From Spizellomyces punctatus DAOM BR117 (lineage: Eukaryota; Chytridiomycota; Chytridiomycetes; Spizellomycetales; Spizellomycetaceae): a stretch of DNA of 64,000 nt. Below, in pieces: positions 1 through 10,472 of the stretch (the first letter of the stretch is position 1; each line of letters starts with the position of its first letter). The notes beneath the pieces are model-generated. The model ran no database searches, was not told the DNA's origin, and worked only from the letters and a program-made list of their open reading frames with translations. Position numbers and translations under genes: made by a program. The stretch spans positions 619,102 through 683,101 of the forward strand of contig NW_015971549.1 in the NCBI RefSeq assembly GCF_000182565.1. Reading direction: 5' to 3'.

Positions 1-2
1 TG

Positions 3-401
3 CATGATGAGAACCGATTTTCCCCCGACGCGCTCCAAGAGCTTACTTACCGCCTCTGCTACCTGTACTGCCGTGCCACGCGAAGTGTTTCCGTATGTCC
101 ACCCGCTTATTACGCGCATTTGGTTGCTGCTCGAGCGCGATTCCACGCAACGGGCGAAGGATGGAGTGAGAGTTCAAGTGAAGGAAGTGTGTCAAGCAAT
201 GGGAGCGCCCAGACTGTACCGAATGTGGCTGCTGTCCCTCTTGGTGGTATGATTGGTGTGCCGAATGGTAATGGGATTCCTGTGGTGGCGCCAGCGGCGG
301 CGGGGGTTGGTAAAAAGTGTGCTGTGAAGGAGGGTGCGGTGCGAATGATGAATTACGGCGTTGTGAAGGAGGAGTTGACTAAAGTCATGTATTTCATGTG
401 A
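3..401 (+). CDS. Argonaute, C-terminal end of PIWI domain (partial)
   Basis: The open frame enters from the left edge and stops with TGA at 399-401. It encodes the last part of an Argonaute PIWI domain. The diagnostic stretch near the start reads [19 protein letters not shown] followed by [12 protein letters not shown]; in well-studied Argonautes the His of YYAH is the fourth member of the DEDH slicer tetrad, so that residue is kept here. The D, E and D residues lie outside the window. The protein ends in KVMYFM, close to the usual aromatic Argonaute C-terminus that packs into the MID/PIWI core. Between them is a Gly/Ala/Val/Asn-rich linker of about 50 residues, typical of the variable loop before the C-terminus. 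By family, Argonaute loads small RNAs and silences matching transcripts, so this organism probably has RNAi. The frame differs from the longer apparent reading frame that overlaps it. Confidence 0.9.
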   Translation, partial: HDENRFSPDALQELTYRLCYLYCRATRSVSVCPPAYYAHLVAARARFHATGEGWSESSSEGSVSSNGSAQTVPNVAAVPLGGMIGVPNGNGIPVVAPAAAGVGKKCAVKEGAVRMMNYGVVKEELTKVMYFM

Positions 402-925
402 GAGTGGTTTGTCTTTATTGCCATGTGGTGGACTTCTGCGTACTACCTCTTGTTTGACGGCGTTGGGATGAAAGGCGTAAGAGAATTGGACAATGGAATA
501 AAAAGTGTCGCTTTGGGACAAAAGAGGGGTTAGTTGTTGTTTGTTGACTTTGGATTTTGTCTTGAGGATGTTTTTTTTTGTTTTGTTTTGTAGCGATACT
601 TTTTATATGTTGTCATCTAGTATTGTTGTTTTTTTTTCTTGTAGCTTGCATCCTATGTTCCCTTTTGCGTTTGCGTTGTGTGGGCTTTATAGTCTTGTTT
701 AATATTTTTGCTGCGTGGGGTTCTTTTTTGAATTTATGAGAGGCGTGGGGTTTGGGTCCGGACGTTCTATTTTATGTCGCTGTCGTATGGTAAGAGGTGA
801 ATGGTATCAGGATTCCTAGTATAACCAGGTAAACGGAAAAGAACGCATTCCATCCTTTTTTACAGTACACTGCCCATGAAGAGCGTCCATGTAGTTCTCT
901 TTTATATTTTCCAATTCAAACATGA
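402..925. other. Intergenic, 3' side of two convergent genes
   Basis: T- and G-rich sequence between the Argonaute stop and the CCDC148-like stop, which face each other. Short frames occur but none has family motifs or splice support. It probably holds both 3' untranslated regions; no clear terminator element is visible. Confidence 0.6.
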
Positions 926-3395
926 TCATCCTAACCTAATCACAGATTTCTGGTCGGCACGTAACGGTTCGCGTACCATGGAACAAAGCATCGAGCGTGC
1001 ATATGGGGTACTTGAAAGGCCATGATCAGCGAACGCAAGTGAGAGTTTGTGTCTAGAGTATAGAGGTAAGAGCGTGAGAGGGGGGTAAGGAAGGAGATGT
1101 TTTGGAGGGAACTTACCTGGGGTCTTTGAGGAGGTCTTGAGATGTGTATCCGGGAATATTATACAAGGGTTTCTTAATAAAAATAAACAAATACATAAAA
1201 AACCGAAAAAAAAAAGAAAAAACCGAAATACAAAAACACAAACAGATTTCTCAGCCTTTAGAAAATGTGTCCACGCTTCCGTATTCCCCCAAATCCTCGT
1301 CCAATCACTCTGAGCCTGAACTGCCACTGTAGCGCGAAGGGCATCTAAACGTGCTTGGAGTTTCAGAGATTCTAAATGTGTTTGACGAGTTTGGTGGGCT
1401 TTGGAGAGTTGTTTTTGGGTTTGGAGGGTTTGGCGGTGGTGTATGCGGGTTTGATTGTACTTTGCAAAGTGTAAGTGAGAGGTTTTGGAAATGAGATTGG
1501 GAGTAGACGTACTTGAATGCGATGGAGGGTTTCGATTGTATACGCTTCTTGGAGGTCTAGTGAGGTTTGGATTTGGGAGAGGAGTGTTTGATGTTTTTTT
1601 GTGTGGTAGGTTTTTAGCATTTCTTGGGTTTTTTGGCGGGTTTGACGGGTTTGTTCCTATTTAACCCAAACACGTTTATTATTTTCGTTAAGATACATAA
1701 TTGTGCTGTATCGTTTTGTTGTTGTTGTGTACCTCCAATAAAAGCCGTTGCTCCTCTTGGTTCCGCAATCGAATCTCCTCAACACGCATGTCATGTCGAA
1801 TTTGCTCCATTTTCTGATGTCGCCATGTACGCACTCTTGCATGAAGATCCTCTAACCGCTCCATACGGTCCTGAGTTTCCTGTTCAGCGACAAGAGCCCG
1901 ATGGTGGTCTATGGTAGCTTGCGTGTAGAGGGTTAATGTATCGGAAATATGTTGGGTGAGTGTGGTTTGGAGGGTTGTTTTGAGGGATTTAAGTGTTGAG
2001 GGTGTGTGGAGGGTTTGGTGGATGTGGAGGGCGTGGGACTGGGGTTGGTTATGTAAATAAAGTTTTTGTCGAAAACAAATAATGGGATATGAAGGGGGAC
2101 TTACTTGGATAACATTGCGATCGAGTTGGGGTAATTCAATGGAACAACGGTCCAAGCAGAGTGTCCAGCGATGAGGGTGTGTAGTCGCCATGTACTCTTG
2201 GACAATTTTACGAATCCGGAGACGGTTGGAGGGGTCTAAATGGACCAAGTGGTCTGTTCCAGCTGCATCTCGCAGGTCCTGAAGACGAGTATAAAATGTG
2301 TCGAGGAACCTAATGGGTGTAAGATATTCGTTTTTTGCAACATAAACAAGGAGTTTCTGGTATTACTCTTTGTAGATGCTGCGTTGTTGTTCTTGGATGC
2401 CTAGATCTATGCAGGGGATATCCAAAAAGGGGGCAATGTGTCCGGCGTACTCTGTCCATGGGTTTAGGATGAGATCATCAAGGTCTTCGTAAGGTGATTT
2501 GGTTGTATCGGGTGTATCAAGAGTGGATAACTGAGTTATGAGCTATACGATATAATAGATATGAAGTGAAAACCGTGTATTGATATGCAACACAATGGAG
2601 GGCATACCTCTTGTTGACGCTGCTCTATTCCGTGTTGGGTAGATTTTAACAGCTCTAAACACTCTTTTCGGCGTATAGGGTCCTTGGCAGATTTGAGACA
2701 CTTGACAGTGGTCATAACGGGTGTTGAAAGACCTTTTTTGTGCGAAATGTTAAAAACTACGTACACTAGAAGCAATTTATGACGACGGTTTTACTTTTAA
2801 ACCATTCTTCTCGGTCGGTGTCGAGGTCTTGGATTGTATCTATTATTTCTGTCATGGTGTGCAAAGACTCGTGTGGGTCGGATAGGGAAAGAAAGGTTCG
2901 TAATGCATCATGAGCGGATCGTTCTAGGGCGGTTCTGAATGTTTTTGTGTTAACTAAGAAATGGGTGTTGAATGGTGGAGGTGGGTTGATCAATACCGGC
3001 TTGTTTCTAGTCGTTCGTACTCTGATTCCCAGATACGACGATGCTGACGGAGAGTATGAGATGTATGATTTTGTTTGACGATGCGGGTGAGGGATTTGAT
3101 CTGGCGTTTGCTTGTTGTGTTAGCTTTGAAGATTACTTTAATTTTGGGATGACCTTTGAACCTTGCTTCCAATCTTGGTGTTTTGCTTGTACACTTTTAA
3201 TCGGGATCGTAAGGTATCGGGTGTGATGGGGCAAGTCAAGACATGTCGTTTGGTGAGGAGGGAATCCGTTTTGGAGTCTAGTTATGGTATTTATTCGCCG
3301 GATTTAGTGTTTTAGTTGGTTTGGATGACAGAGTGTGTAATAGTGTGTAATAAGGAGAAGGGGTCGTTACCTGCAGAGTACTGTTTTGCAGGCAT
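926..3395 (-). CDS. CCDC148: CCDC148-like coiled-coil protein (spliced)
   Basis: Spliced minus-strand gene. Likely start ATG is at 3393-3395 (MPAKQYS, then a GTAACG donor); stop is TGA at 926-928. Joined exons follow the animal CCDC148 pattern: an N-terminal QHRRIWESEYERLETSR segment, then helical segments (TALERSAHDALRTFLS, CLELLKSTQHGIEQRQQE), a central FYTRLQDLRDAAG region, a long Glu/Arg/Gln-rich coiled coil (LEDLHARVRTWRHQKMEQI) and the C-terminal KPLYNIPGYTSQDLLKDP plus HKLSLAFADHGLSSTPYAR block. The 62-nt intron at about 2933-2994 and the C-terminal introns join in frame with GT-AG ends. CCDC148 has no known biochemical activity; its phyletic pattern and expression link it to flagellated cells, so its presence supports a zoosporic fungus. 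The join between the first exon and the 3172-2994 exon is uncertain: two adjacent frames both look coding around 3150-3200, either a very short intron or a one-base error. Confidence 0.75.
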
Positions 3396-3781
3396 GGCGT
3401 TGAAATAACGTGTTGAAAGGATTTTGTTTAAACTTGCGTGATCTATGATGAAAGGCGAGATGGTTCAGATAAAAGCGTAAATCGCGGGGTACTGGCGAAC
3501 ACGATGTTTTGAAAATCGTTCAGAATGTGCAGGGGCTCACCTGCATGATTTCTACCGTCTTTCCACAGACATGTACATGAAAGCAGTAGCGTTTTTTAAT
3601 AGACGAGCATACACAAGGAAACCTGTTCGCAAGGATGGTGATCTGCACACCCAAAACGCGCTGACATAACATCATTGGAACCTGGTTTTAAATATTTTTG
3701 GTTCAACGACTCCTTTCAACAGTCCTTGGCTTTTTACCTTCCATTCTTTTTCGTTTTCATTTTTTGTCCTCATTTACAAGC
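3396..3781. promoter_or_regulatory. Divergent intergenic region, CCDC148-like / EFG1
   Basis: About 390 bases between two divergent start codons. It must carry both promoters. No TATA box or conserved operator could be singled out; the EFG1 side is pyrimidine-rich just before its ATG (about 3709-3780). Confidence 0.5.
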
Positions 3782-4540
3782 ATGCCACCTAAACCCACAA
3801 GCAACCCCCCACCAACAAGCACAACCACAAAACCCAAACCCAAACCAAAAAAACATCCCAATCCTCTCGCAAGAAAATACGGACATCACCTCACACCCAA
3901 AACAAGCGAATCCCTTTCCACCCTCCGAAAACAAGTACGAGATGCTCAGCGGTTATTGAAAAGGGATTCACTACCGGCGACACAACAACAGGAATTGCAA
4001 CGGAAAGTCAAGGCGTTGAAAATACAGATTGAGGATCGGATGCGGTCGAGTCGGGAAGAGAAATTGTGGGCAAAGTACAAGTATATTCGGTTTGTGGGTA
4101 CGTTTCTTTTGATCGAAATACAAAACCAATATGATTTCATAAAGTGAATCTTTTAACATCCCTTGTGTGTATTCTTTACAGAACAAAAGAAATGTACTCG
4201 AAAACTCAAAGCCCTACGTACACAATTATCTACGCAGGACACAAAGGACCCGACGGCGCTCCACGAAGCCGAGACGAACCTTGCCTATACAATACACTAT
4301 CCGGCGGATTTAAAGTACATTTCCTTGTTTCCCAAAGAAGGGATGCAGGATCCTGTGACGGATGCGCGGCGCAAGAGGATTTGGGAGGTTGTTTCGGGGC
4401 GGGTGCGGAATGGGGGGTTTGGAAAGGGGGAGGTGTTGCGAGGGCGAGATGTGTTTGGGGAGAGTTCCAAAGAGGAGGAGGAGGATGCAGTGGAGGAATC
4501 AGAAAAAGAGGAAGAGGGAGATGACTTTTTCCTTGAATGA
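3782..4540 (+). CDS. EFG1: rRNA-processing protein EFG1
   Basis: Two exons, 3782-4097 and 4182-4540, joined across an 84-nt GT-AG intron, give about 224 residues. The EFG1 family signature is clear: after a Lys/Pro-rich basic N-terminus comes SLSTLRKQVRDAQRLLKR, a basic helix (KALKIQIEDRMRSSREEK), the motif KYKYIRFVEQKK formed exactly at the splice, then ALHEAETNLAYTIHYPADLKY. The C-terminus is acidic (runs of Glu). In yeast Efg1 is a nucleolar protein needed for early 18S rRNA maturation in the small-subunit processome. The start is the ATG at 3782 (MPPKPTSN); an upstream in-frame ATG at 3698 would add a hydrophobic leader that fits neither the family nor a nucleolar protein. Length is normal for the family. 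Confidence 0.92.
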
Positions 4541-4595
4541 AGGGAGTCCGAATCATTTGTATCCTCACACCGCTATCTGGGGGTTCTTTGTTTTT

Positions 4596-5671
4596 TCAAG
4601 ACGTGTTCTGCGCTTTCCACCACTCGAAATACCCCGCAACAAACTCTTCCTGTCGAACCGTTTCAATCGCCTTTCGACTTCTTCTGGCTCGTACGTACGT
4701 GATTGCTCGTAAGGGTGTCCGAATGTATGCGTTGCGGAGTAAGTAACAGCATGCCAAGACTCCCGCCCGACCTACACCTTTTTATACATTTCAATAAAAC
4801 ATTTCGTGAGACGTTACTCTTTTTTGGACTTGAAATGTTTGTTGGTGTTGTAGTTTACCTCCTCGACAATGACATAATACCCTCACACCACGCCGAATCT
4901 CTTCAGATACTCTCTGCAAAACCAGATCCATTTCCTCAAAACTCGATGGAACGGATCCTTCCAGCATCGGAAGTCTACTTTTGCAAGATCAGTATCTTGT
5001 CGTTACATTCTAAATCGTAAAAACCATACCGTAGAATGGATATCCCAAATGAGTGTGCAGTGGCTGCATAGAGTGCCCATGGAGCACCCAGGTAGGATAA
5101 CTCTGCATCATTAAGACAGCTATTGAAAATGAGGGAAAACAATGTAATGAAAGGAAATGAATTTTGCAAAGAAAACCTTACCAAACAATCAATTGAATAC
5201 GAAAAGATACAAGTCGTACGAAATCGGTTGGTAAATCCCTATTTATCATGGCTTTTAAAAAAAAACGGTTAATATACATACAGAACACTTCAAATGTATT
5301 TAATGTTGATTACCACGACCATGCAACGGCCCATTTAGTCGAACTTTTTTACCAGGACACGAACTCAAAAAGAGTCCACCCCCATCTTTCAAGTCACTGC
5401 ATTTCGCGAGATGGTCCAATAGGTCTTCGGGGGGTGATGGGGGTGTTGTTGGGAGGAGGGGCGTGAGGTTGAGTGGATGTGTAAAGGATGTACGGGGGAG
5501 TGTAGTCATTTTTTGAAATGTGTGTGATGAGTTGGGCTCTGTTTGTGTTTTTGGCGATGGGTGGGGTTTGGCGATGGCTGACTCAGCTAGGTCATGTGAT
5601 GTTGCGAGAAGCTCATCTGGGAGTCGTTTAGATTCTTTGAGCATCGTCGAGCATCTCAAGTTGGTTTGCAT
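4596..5671 (-). CDS. CDKN3/KAP-like dual-specificity phosphatase (spliced)
   Basis: Minus-strand gene of about five exons. The first exon (5671-5314) has a Ser/Thr/Pro-rich N-terminus then LFLSSCPGKKVRLNGPLHGR. The next exons add NRDLPTDFVRL, IVCCLNDAELSYLGAPWALY, and SILRLPMLEGSVPSSFEEMD. The catalytic P-loop is split by an intron: one exon ends with VLCHCRGG and the next begins VGRAGVLACCYLL, giving HCRGGVGR, the HCX5R signature with nucleophilic Cys. The C-terminal RRSRKAIETVRQEEF matches the AIQT/AIET helix of the CDKN3 (KAP) group. The family dephosphorylates phospho-Tyr/Ser/Thr; CDKN3 itself acts on Thr160 of CDK2. Substrate here is unknown. The start may be 5671 or the next ATG at 5645. 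Its 5' end lies only about 35 bases from the start of the divergent gene at 5707. Confidence 0.82.
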
Positions 5672-5706
5672 TGACGACAAAACACATACATTTATACAAA
5701 ACATTA

Positions 5707-6153
5707 ATGCAAACAAGCGAGCTCTCATCCTCCATCTCCCTCCTCCTCCTCACGACGCCTCTCATCCCCTTTTTCTTAATCTCCGTCACAATCTCCGCCT
5801 ACATTTTCACACTCAGCATCCCCATCCTCCTTTTATACGCCTCACTCACAATCCTAAAAGGAACCCTCAAAGCCATCTACCGTAAAAATATCCTCCCATT
5901 TTTGTATCGATTGGCGGGGTGGGATATACCCGTGCAACCTAGTGTCGTTGAACCTGTTTTTGTGGGTAGCAAGAGTCCTGTGACGTTTTTGCCGTTACCG
6001 CCTAGATATTTGGATCGGGGACGCTGGAATGGGGCTGCGAGGTGGATGGTTAGGAGTGAAGTCAAGCAAGAGGGGAGTAGGAGACGGCGGAGGTTGTCTG
6101 ATCCGGGGATGGAGAGGAGGGAGTGTGAGAGGGAGGTTGGGGAGTTGAATTAA
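5707..6153 (+). CDS. Small membrane protein with two hydrophobic segments
   Basis: Single-exon frame of about 148 residues from the ATG at 5707 (MQTSELSSS). Residues about 8-58 are almost wholly hydrophobic and can form two closely spaced membrane segments or a hairpin (SLLLLTTPLIPFFLISVTIS, then SIPILLLYASLTIL). A basic region follows (KAIYRKNILPFLYR), then a polar tail rich in Arg with an RRRRR run. Codon choice matches neighbouring genes. The topology resembles hairpin proteins of the ER or lipid-droplet surface, but I do not recognise the family and this is inference. An upstream in-frame ATG at 5671 would overlap the start of the divergent phosphatase gene and is less likely. Confidence 0.5.
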   Translation: MQTSELSSSISLLLLTTPLIPFFLISVTISAYIFTLSIPILLLYASLTILKGTLKAIYRKNILPFLYRLAGWDIPVQPSVVEPVFVGSKSPVTFLPLPPRYLDRGRWNGAARWMVRSEVKQEGSRRRRRLSDPGMERRECEREVGELN

Positions 6154-6951
6154 GAGTGTGGAAGGGGTTGTTTCTGTTGCGTTGAAATTATGGAGGGTGT
6201 GATGTCGGGTTTGGATGAGTAGGAAAGGATTTATATAGAGCTTTTTTGAAATCCGGTTGGTTTTTGCTGTTTCTTGGGATTTAAACAAAGTTGTGGCTCG
6301 ATACAACACTGGATATGGAAAATCGGAACACTATTTGCTATATACTTTTCAGTCTGTTGAACAAGTGTGATTTTCCCGGTTATTTTCGACGAATTTTGAA
6401 TCAACAACAAAAAGAGCTTGGAGGGAAGGTTGAAGCAGGTCGCATTCCATTATGCGCGTTCATGTATCAACTGTTCTTGGACATGGTTTTTTCGGGCGTT
6501 GAAGGGAGATGAGCTTACGGTGTGGAGATTGATCCGCTATACACTTGGTATTTGATAGACCACATCATCGCATGGGAATGCATGCTCTGAAATTGTTGAT
6601 AGTGTTATTTTTTGCATAACGTCCATACGCTAATCAACTAAAGAGGACAACAACTTAAACGACTAGATAATAATACTATTCGAGAAAATACTTGACACTT
6701 GCAGTGCATGTTTGTTATTCAACGTGTTTTGGAGTTTTGGGTTTCTATTCCAAATGATTGTTTCAAGATGTGAGGATGAGAGCGGGTGTAGATTGTTTTT
6801 GACGACATTTACAAGAAAAAGCATCCAGAATCAAACGTGTTGAACGTCTATGGATATAGGAAAATCTCCATAGTACATGTCCTTATATCCCTATGGTCCA
6901 TCCCAATCTCATCCGCACGACACAACAACAACACAAACCCAACACCCAAAT
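6154..6951. other. Intergenic between convergent genes
   Basis: About 800 bases, AT-rich. Short frames are present (for example 6291-6512) but show no domain, no splice support and no codon bias. Nothing further seen. Confidence 0.5.
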
Positions 6952-7362
6952 TCAAACAAATTCACCAACACGCACCCCTCTCCTCCTAAACTCCCTCAAA
7001 CTCCTCCGATAATGAAAACAATCCTCATCAACATGACACCTTAAATCAACCCTCTCTTCATTCGGATAAAAAATTTCATTGACAAAACACCATCCATTGG
7101 AACACCCCAATAAACAATCTCGATCCTCCAAACAGAATTTATGGGGTGAGAATCGGTTTCGGTTGAATGTGGGTGTGCGTTTCCAGCAGTAGCCAATGTA
7201 GCATCCGCAATAGTTTTTTGTGCATTTTATTGGAGGGGTTTCTGATGTTTTGTGTGTTGGTGTTGGGATTGGGATTGGGGTGGGGTTTGTGAGGGATTGT
7301 GGGAGGGTTATGAGGAGGACGAGGAGGACGGCGAGGAGGAGGGTGGGGAGGTTGCGATGCAT
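6952..7362 (-). CDS. Secreted cysteine-rich protein
   Basis: Frame of 136 residues when started at the ATG at 7360-7362 (MHRNLPTLLL). The first 24 residues form a strong signal peptide: a short basic start, a Leu/Val core (LLLAVLLVLLITL) and a small-residue cleavage region. A Pro/Thr linker (TPIPIPTPTH) follows. The mature part holds ten cysteines: KC, YCGC, YC, FC, DC, GC, WC, RC, DC, with a repeated pattern C-x(2)-DxDC (FCLEDRDC and RCHVDEDC). An even cysteine number and close spacing suggest a disulfide-bonded extracellular fold. No family was recognised; a partial likeness to WAP/EB-like modules is only suggestive. An ATG 27 bases upstream is in frame but would place a polar stretch ahead of the signal peptide. 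Could be a wall, zoospore-surface or effector-type protein; that is not shown by the sequence. Confidence 0.6.
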   Translation of the reverse strand: MHRNLPTLLLAVLLVLLITLPQSLTNPTPIPIPTPTHKTSETPPIKCTKNYCGCYIGYCWKRTPTFNRNRFSPHKFCLEDRDCLLGCSNGWCFVNEIFYPNEERVDLRCHVDEDCFHYRRSLREFRRRGVRVGEFV

Positions 7363-8214
7363 TGGATGTGGTTGTTGTGATGCACACAAGTTTTGGACAA
7401 GAAAAACACTGAAAGACGTGAACTGGATGTACAGGACTGTATGGAGAGGAGGGGGGGCTGAGTAGCGTGGCGAGGTTGGTGATTATGTCATGCAGGGTCG
7501 GAGGTTCATCGGAGGGTGCTTCCAAAATGACACTTGACTGCTGCAGATGTTAAACTTTTTGAACCCCGATTTCTGGTCAAAGAAAAAATCTTGTTTTGTT
7601 ATGCCAGAATGGACATGTCTCGGTTATTATCAAACAAATGTATTTCGTATTTGTTTCCAGAGAGCAACCTGAGCGTTTTAGGTACATGACTTATTTCATA
7701 TCGTCGTCGGATAGAGTCCAGTTTGGGCAAACGGACACTTTTAAGCCACATGATGTTTGTTCATAAAGCAATGATGCATTTTCCATACATGCAAAAACCT
7801 AAAAATATTAGTGCTCAGAGTTTACTGTCCAACATTTTCCTTGTCCGATTTCATAGGTTTCGTCCATTTGTTCATACTTACTCGACACTCAAGTATATTC
7901 TACGAATCATTGCGTTTAGTGAAAGGTTTGAAAGTACGCAAAACTATGTGTACATTGATTCGCGAGTAGGTTCTTCGTTATTTTGCAGAGTACGATGAGT
8001 GTACTTGGCCATAAACAACAAAACCGCAAGCAAAACCAATGTGTTTTGGAAAGGTCTTTTGGACGGTATTTTCATCCTATATATGCAATCGTCCAACCTT
8101 GCGTTTTTGCCAAAAAAAAATACATTTTTTGCACAAGGCGAGAATGGCATTTCGGCATCCCATTGAATAACCGATAGAAGCCAACAATTTGCTCAGAAAA
8201 AAACAGATTTTTTC
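7363..8214. other. Intergenic upstream of cysteine-rich gene
   Basis: About 850 AT-rich bases between two minus-strand genes. It contains the promoter of the cysteine-rich gene. Frames such as 7723-7998 have no recognisable content. Confidence 0.5.
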
Positions 8215-10337
8215 TTATTCGTTTTTACCATCCCGCCTGACATGGATCTTTACACCCTGCTTTGAAAAACATTTTGAAAGAACTGTAGACTCTACAAAAC
8301 ATACCAAACAGCATAAACCAGAAACAAGTGCAGCAGCGTAAAAAAAAGAAAAAAGAAAAAGAAATCAACAACTGATACTTATCACCTAAAAAAGAAAAAT
8401 TTAAACACCCTTGTCAAAGCACTTACCAGAAACCCCAGGAAACTCTTTCGGATGAAACACTCGAAAAACCTCACTAAAAACATCCCGTCCATTGAAGGGC
8501 ACCCGCACATCAAACACCAAAAACCTTAACCGAAATTCCCCGGATATACGAACACTCAAATCACTGAATACAAAATACAGGCCCGGTGTGCCTGTTGGGG
8601 ATGTTAGGACGTGGCAGGGGGAGACGAGGGAGCCGACCAGAACGGGAGTTGGAGTTGATGTGAAGGGGTTTAGAATGATGGTTTGGTTTTCGGGCGTATG
8701 TGCGGAAAAGAGCGAGGCGTGGGCTATGAGGTGTGGGGCAGACGTGTGGCTATGAAAAAGACGTGTTAATCTTGCGGGAGTGTGTAAACGTGGTTCATTG
8801 GTTATTTACCTGACTTGAGTGGGGTCCGAGAGGAGGAGTTGGAGAATGGGGGGTGGGTCTATGGATAGATTAAGTGCCTATACGAACAGTTTTACAAAGA
8901 AAAAGACGGGTACCTATCGGTCGTCTACGTATCCACAAACACATTATCAAAAAACAAAAATGTCACTACGAGGAGAACATGGACCAACACAGGCAGTATT
9001 ACGTACCGATCCTTTTCCCCAAACCCAATCATACGCGCCCGATTCGGCTGCTGAACCAACTCCAATCTCGAATTTACCATCAACTGGGCAAACCGTTCAG
9101 CATCGTCAGAAGGGATTGGAAAGAAAGATGACGGTTTGGGTTTCTGCTTTGTTGTGGGTGGGCGGTGTTTTGTTCGGGTTTTGGTTGTTGGTGGGCGGGA
9201 TTCGGCTCCGCTCGCGTTGGAGCCTGAGCCACTGGAAGAGTTTGTCGGAAGGGATCGAGAGGAGCGGGAAGAGCGGGAGGAACGGGTGGAGCGGGAGGAG
9301 GTGGGGAGAGAGCGTTGAGGATTGCTGCTGCTGGCGCTTCCACTACTTGTGTTGCCGCTTTTGGGATTTGGGGTAGGGCTGCTGGTGCTGCTGCCGGTGC
9401 TTGTATTGCGTGGACCGAGAGAGGCGGAGGCGGGTTCTTCAATAAAGAGACGGAGTTTTCGCGAGTGTTTGGGAGGGGCGTGTGTGTTTGATGCAATTGT
9501 CGTCGTGTCGTGTCCATTCGGCGCTGGTCCCTTTTGCTTGGTCACCACAGGTCCACTCGGCTCTCCTCCACTCGATGCCGAATCCCTATCATGTCCACTC
9601 GGTGCGTGTCCACTCGATGCCGAATCCCTGTCATGTCCATTGGGTGAGTGTCCAGAACCGTTTTCCAGATCGGATCGATCAGCCTCGGTTTGGGGCTTTT
9701 CCGATTGTTGATTGGATGTGTGTCCATTTGATACGGTAGTTGATGATGACGTCGAGTCATCTTTTTCGGGTCCTCTTGACGGGACTGTGTCACTGGGCGG
9801 ATCTGACTGATCCATCTGAGCTCTACTCTTTGGTGGTAGTCTGTCACTCCCGTCACGGGCGTTATGGGATTCAATCAGAGATCCACTCTGTGAATCGCCA
9901 TGTGAAGAGTGTCCTGGGTGTGGACGCGGTGATGATAGGGTATGCGGTGGATGATGCGAGTAGGGATGATAGGGCAAGGGTGCGTATCCATGAGGATAGA
10001 CATGTCCGTATGTGTGGGCATGGACGTGTCCATAGTGATGGTGATAGGGAAAGGAAGGACACACTGAGGATGGCTGTTGTGACTCGCGTGCGTATGGGAT
10101 GGATGGCGGCTGGACGAGGTATGCAGGCAGTTGGCCGTGTTGTTGGGAATGATGAAAAGGATACTGATAATGAGGTGGGTATGGAGGCACGCATGCGCAG
10201 GGAGGAGGAGCAGGAGCAGGAACAGGAGGAGGATGGTGGTGGTGATAGTGGTAGTGATGAAATGGTTGTTCCTGTTCTCTACAAACAGTGGGAGGAAGAG
10301 AATCGGAACAAGAAGAAGAAGAAGAAGAGTCTGCCAT
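8215..10337 (-). CDS. Velvet-domain transcriptional regulator
   Basis: Five exons on the minus strand. Exon 1 (10337-9007) encodes a roughly 440-residue low-complexity N-terminus: poly-Ser, a His/Tyr/Pro-rich tract (HHYHYHHHHPPP and HHHYGHVHAHTYGHVYPHGY), SGHDRDSASSG repeats and Ser/Arg runs, then the velvet start LVQQPNRARMIGFGEKDR. Exon 2 is only 11 nt (8924-8914) and supplies RRPI; exon 3 (about 8858 to 8810) gives DPPPILQLLLSDPTQV; exon 4 holds the core (LYFVFSDLSVRISGEFRLRF, then FPGVS); exon 5 gives STVLSKCFSKQGVKIHVRR and stop TAA at 8217-8215. Velvet proteins (VeA, VelB, VosA, VelC) have a Rel-like DNA-binding fold and couple light and development to sporulation and secondary metabolism. 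Which subgroup this is cannot be told by eye. The large unstructured extension before the domain is unusual in length and His content. Confidence 0.9.
8914..8924 (-). other. 11-nt microexon of the velvet gene
   Basis: ACGACCGATAG between an 82-nt intron (8925-9006, GTACGT...ACGTAG) and a 55-nt intron (GTACCC...CCATAG). Including it rebuilds the invariant velvet motif KDRRPIDPPPI in frame; leaving it out shifts the frame. Confidence 0.8.
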
Positions 10338-10438
10338 GACAAAGCCTTCTCTCTCTTCCCTCTCTCCACCAACCGTTCTCTAATCTCTTCTCTTGCAAGT
10401 GTAAAAGTGAGAGAAGAAGAAGAGAATCTGATAATAAG

Positions 10439-10472
<34 letters not shown>

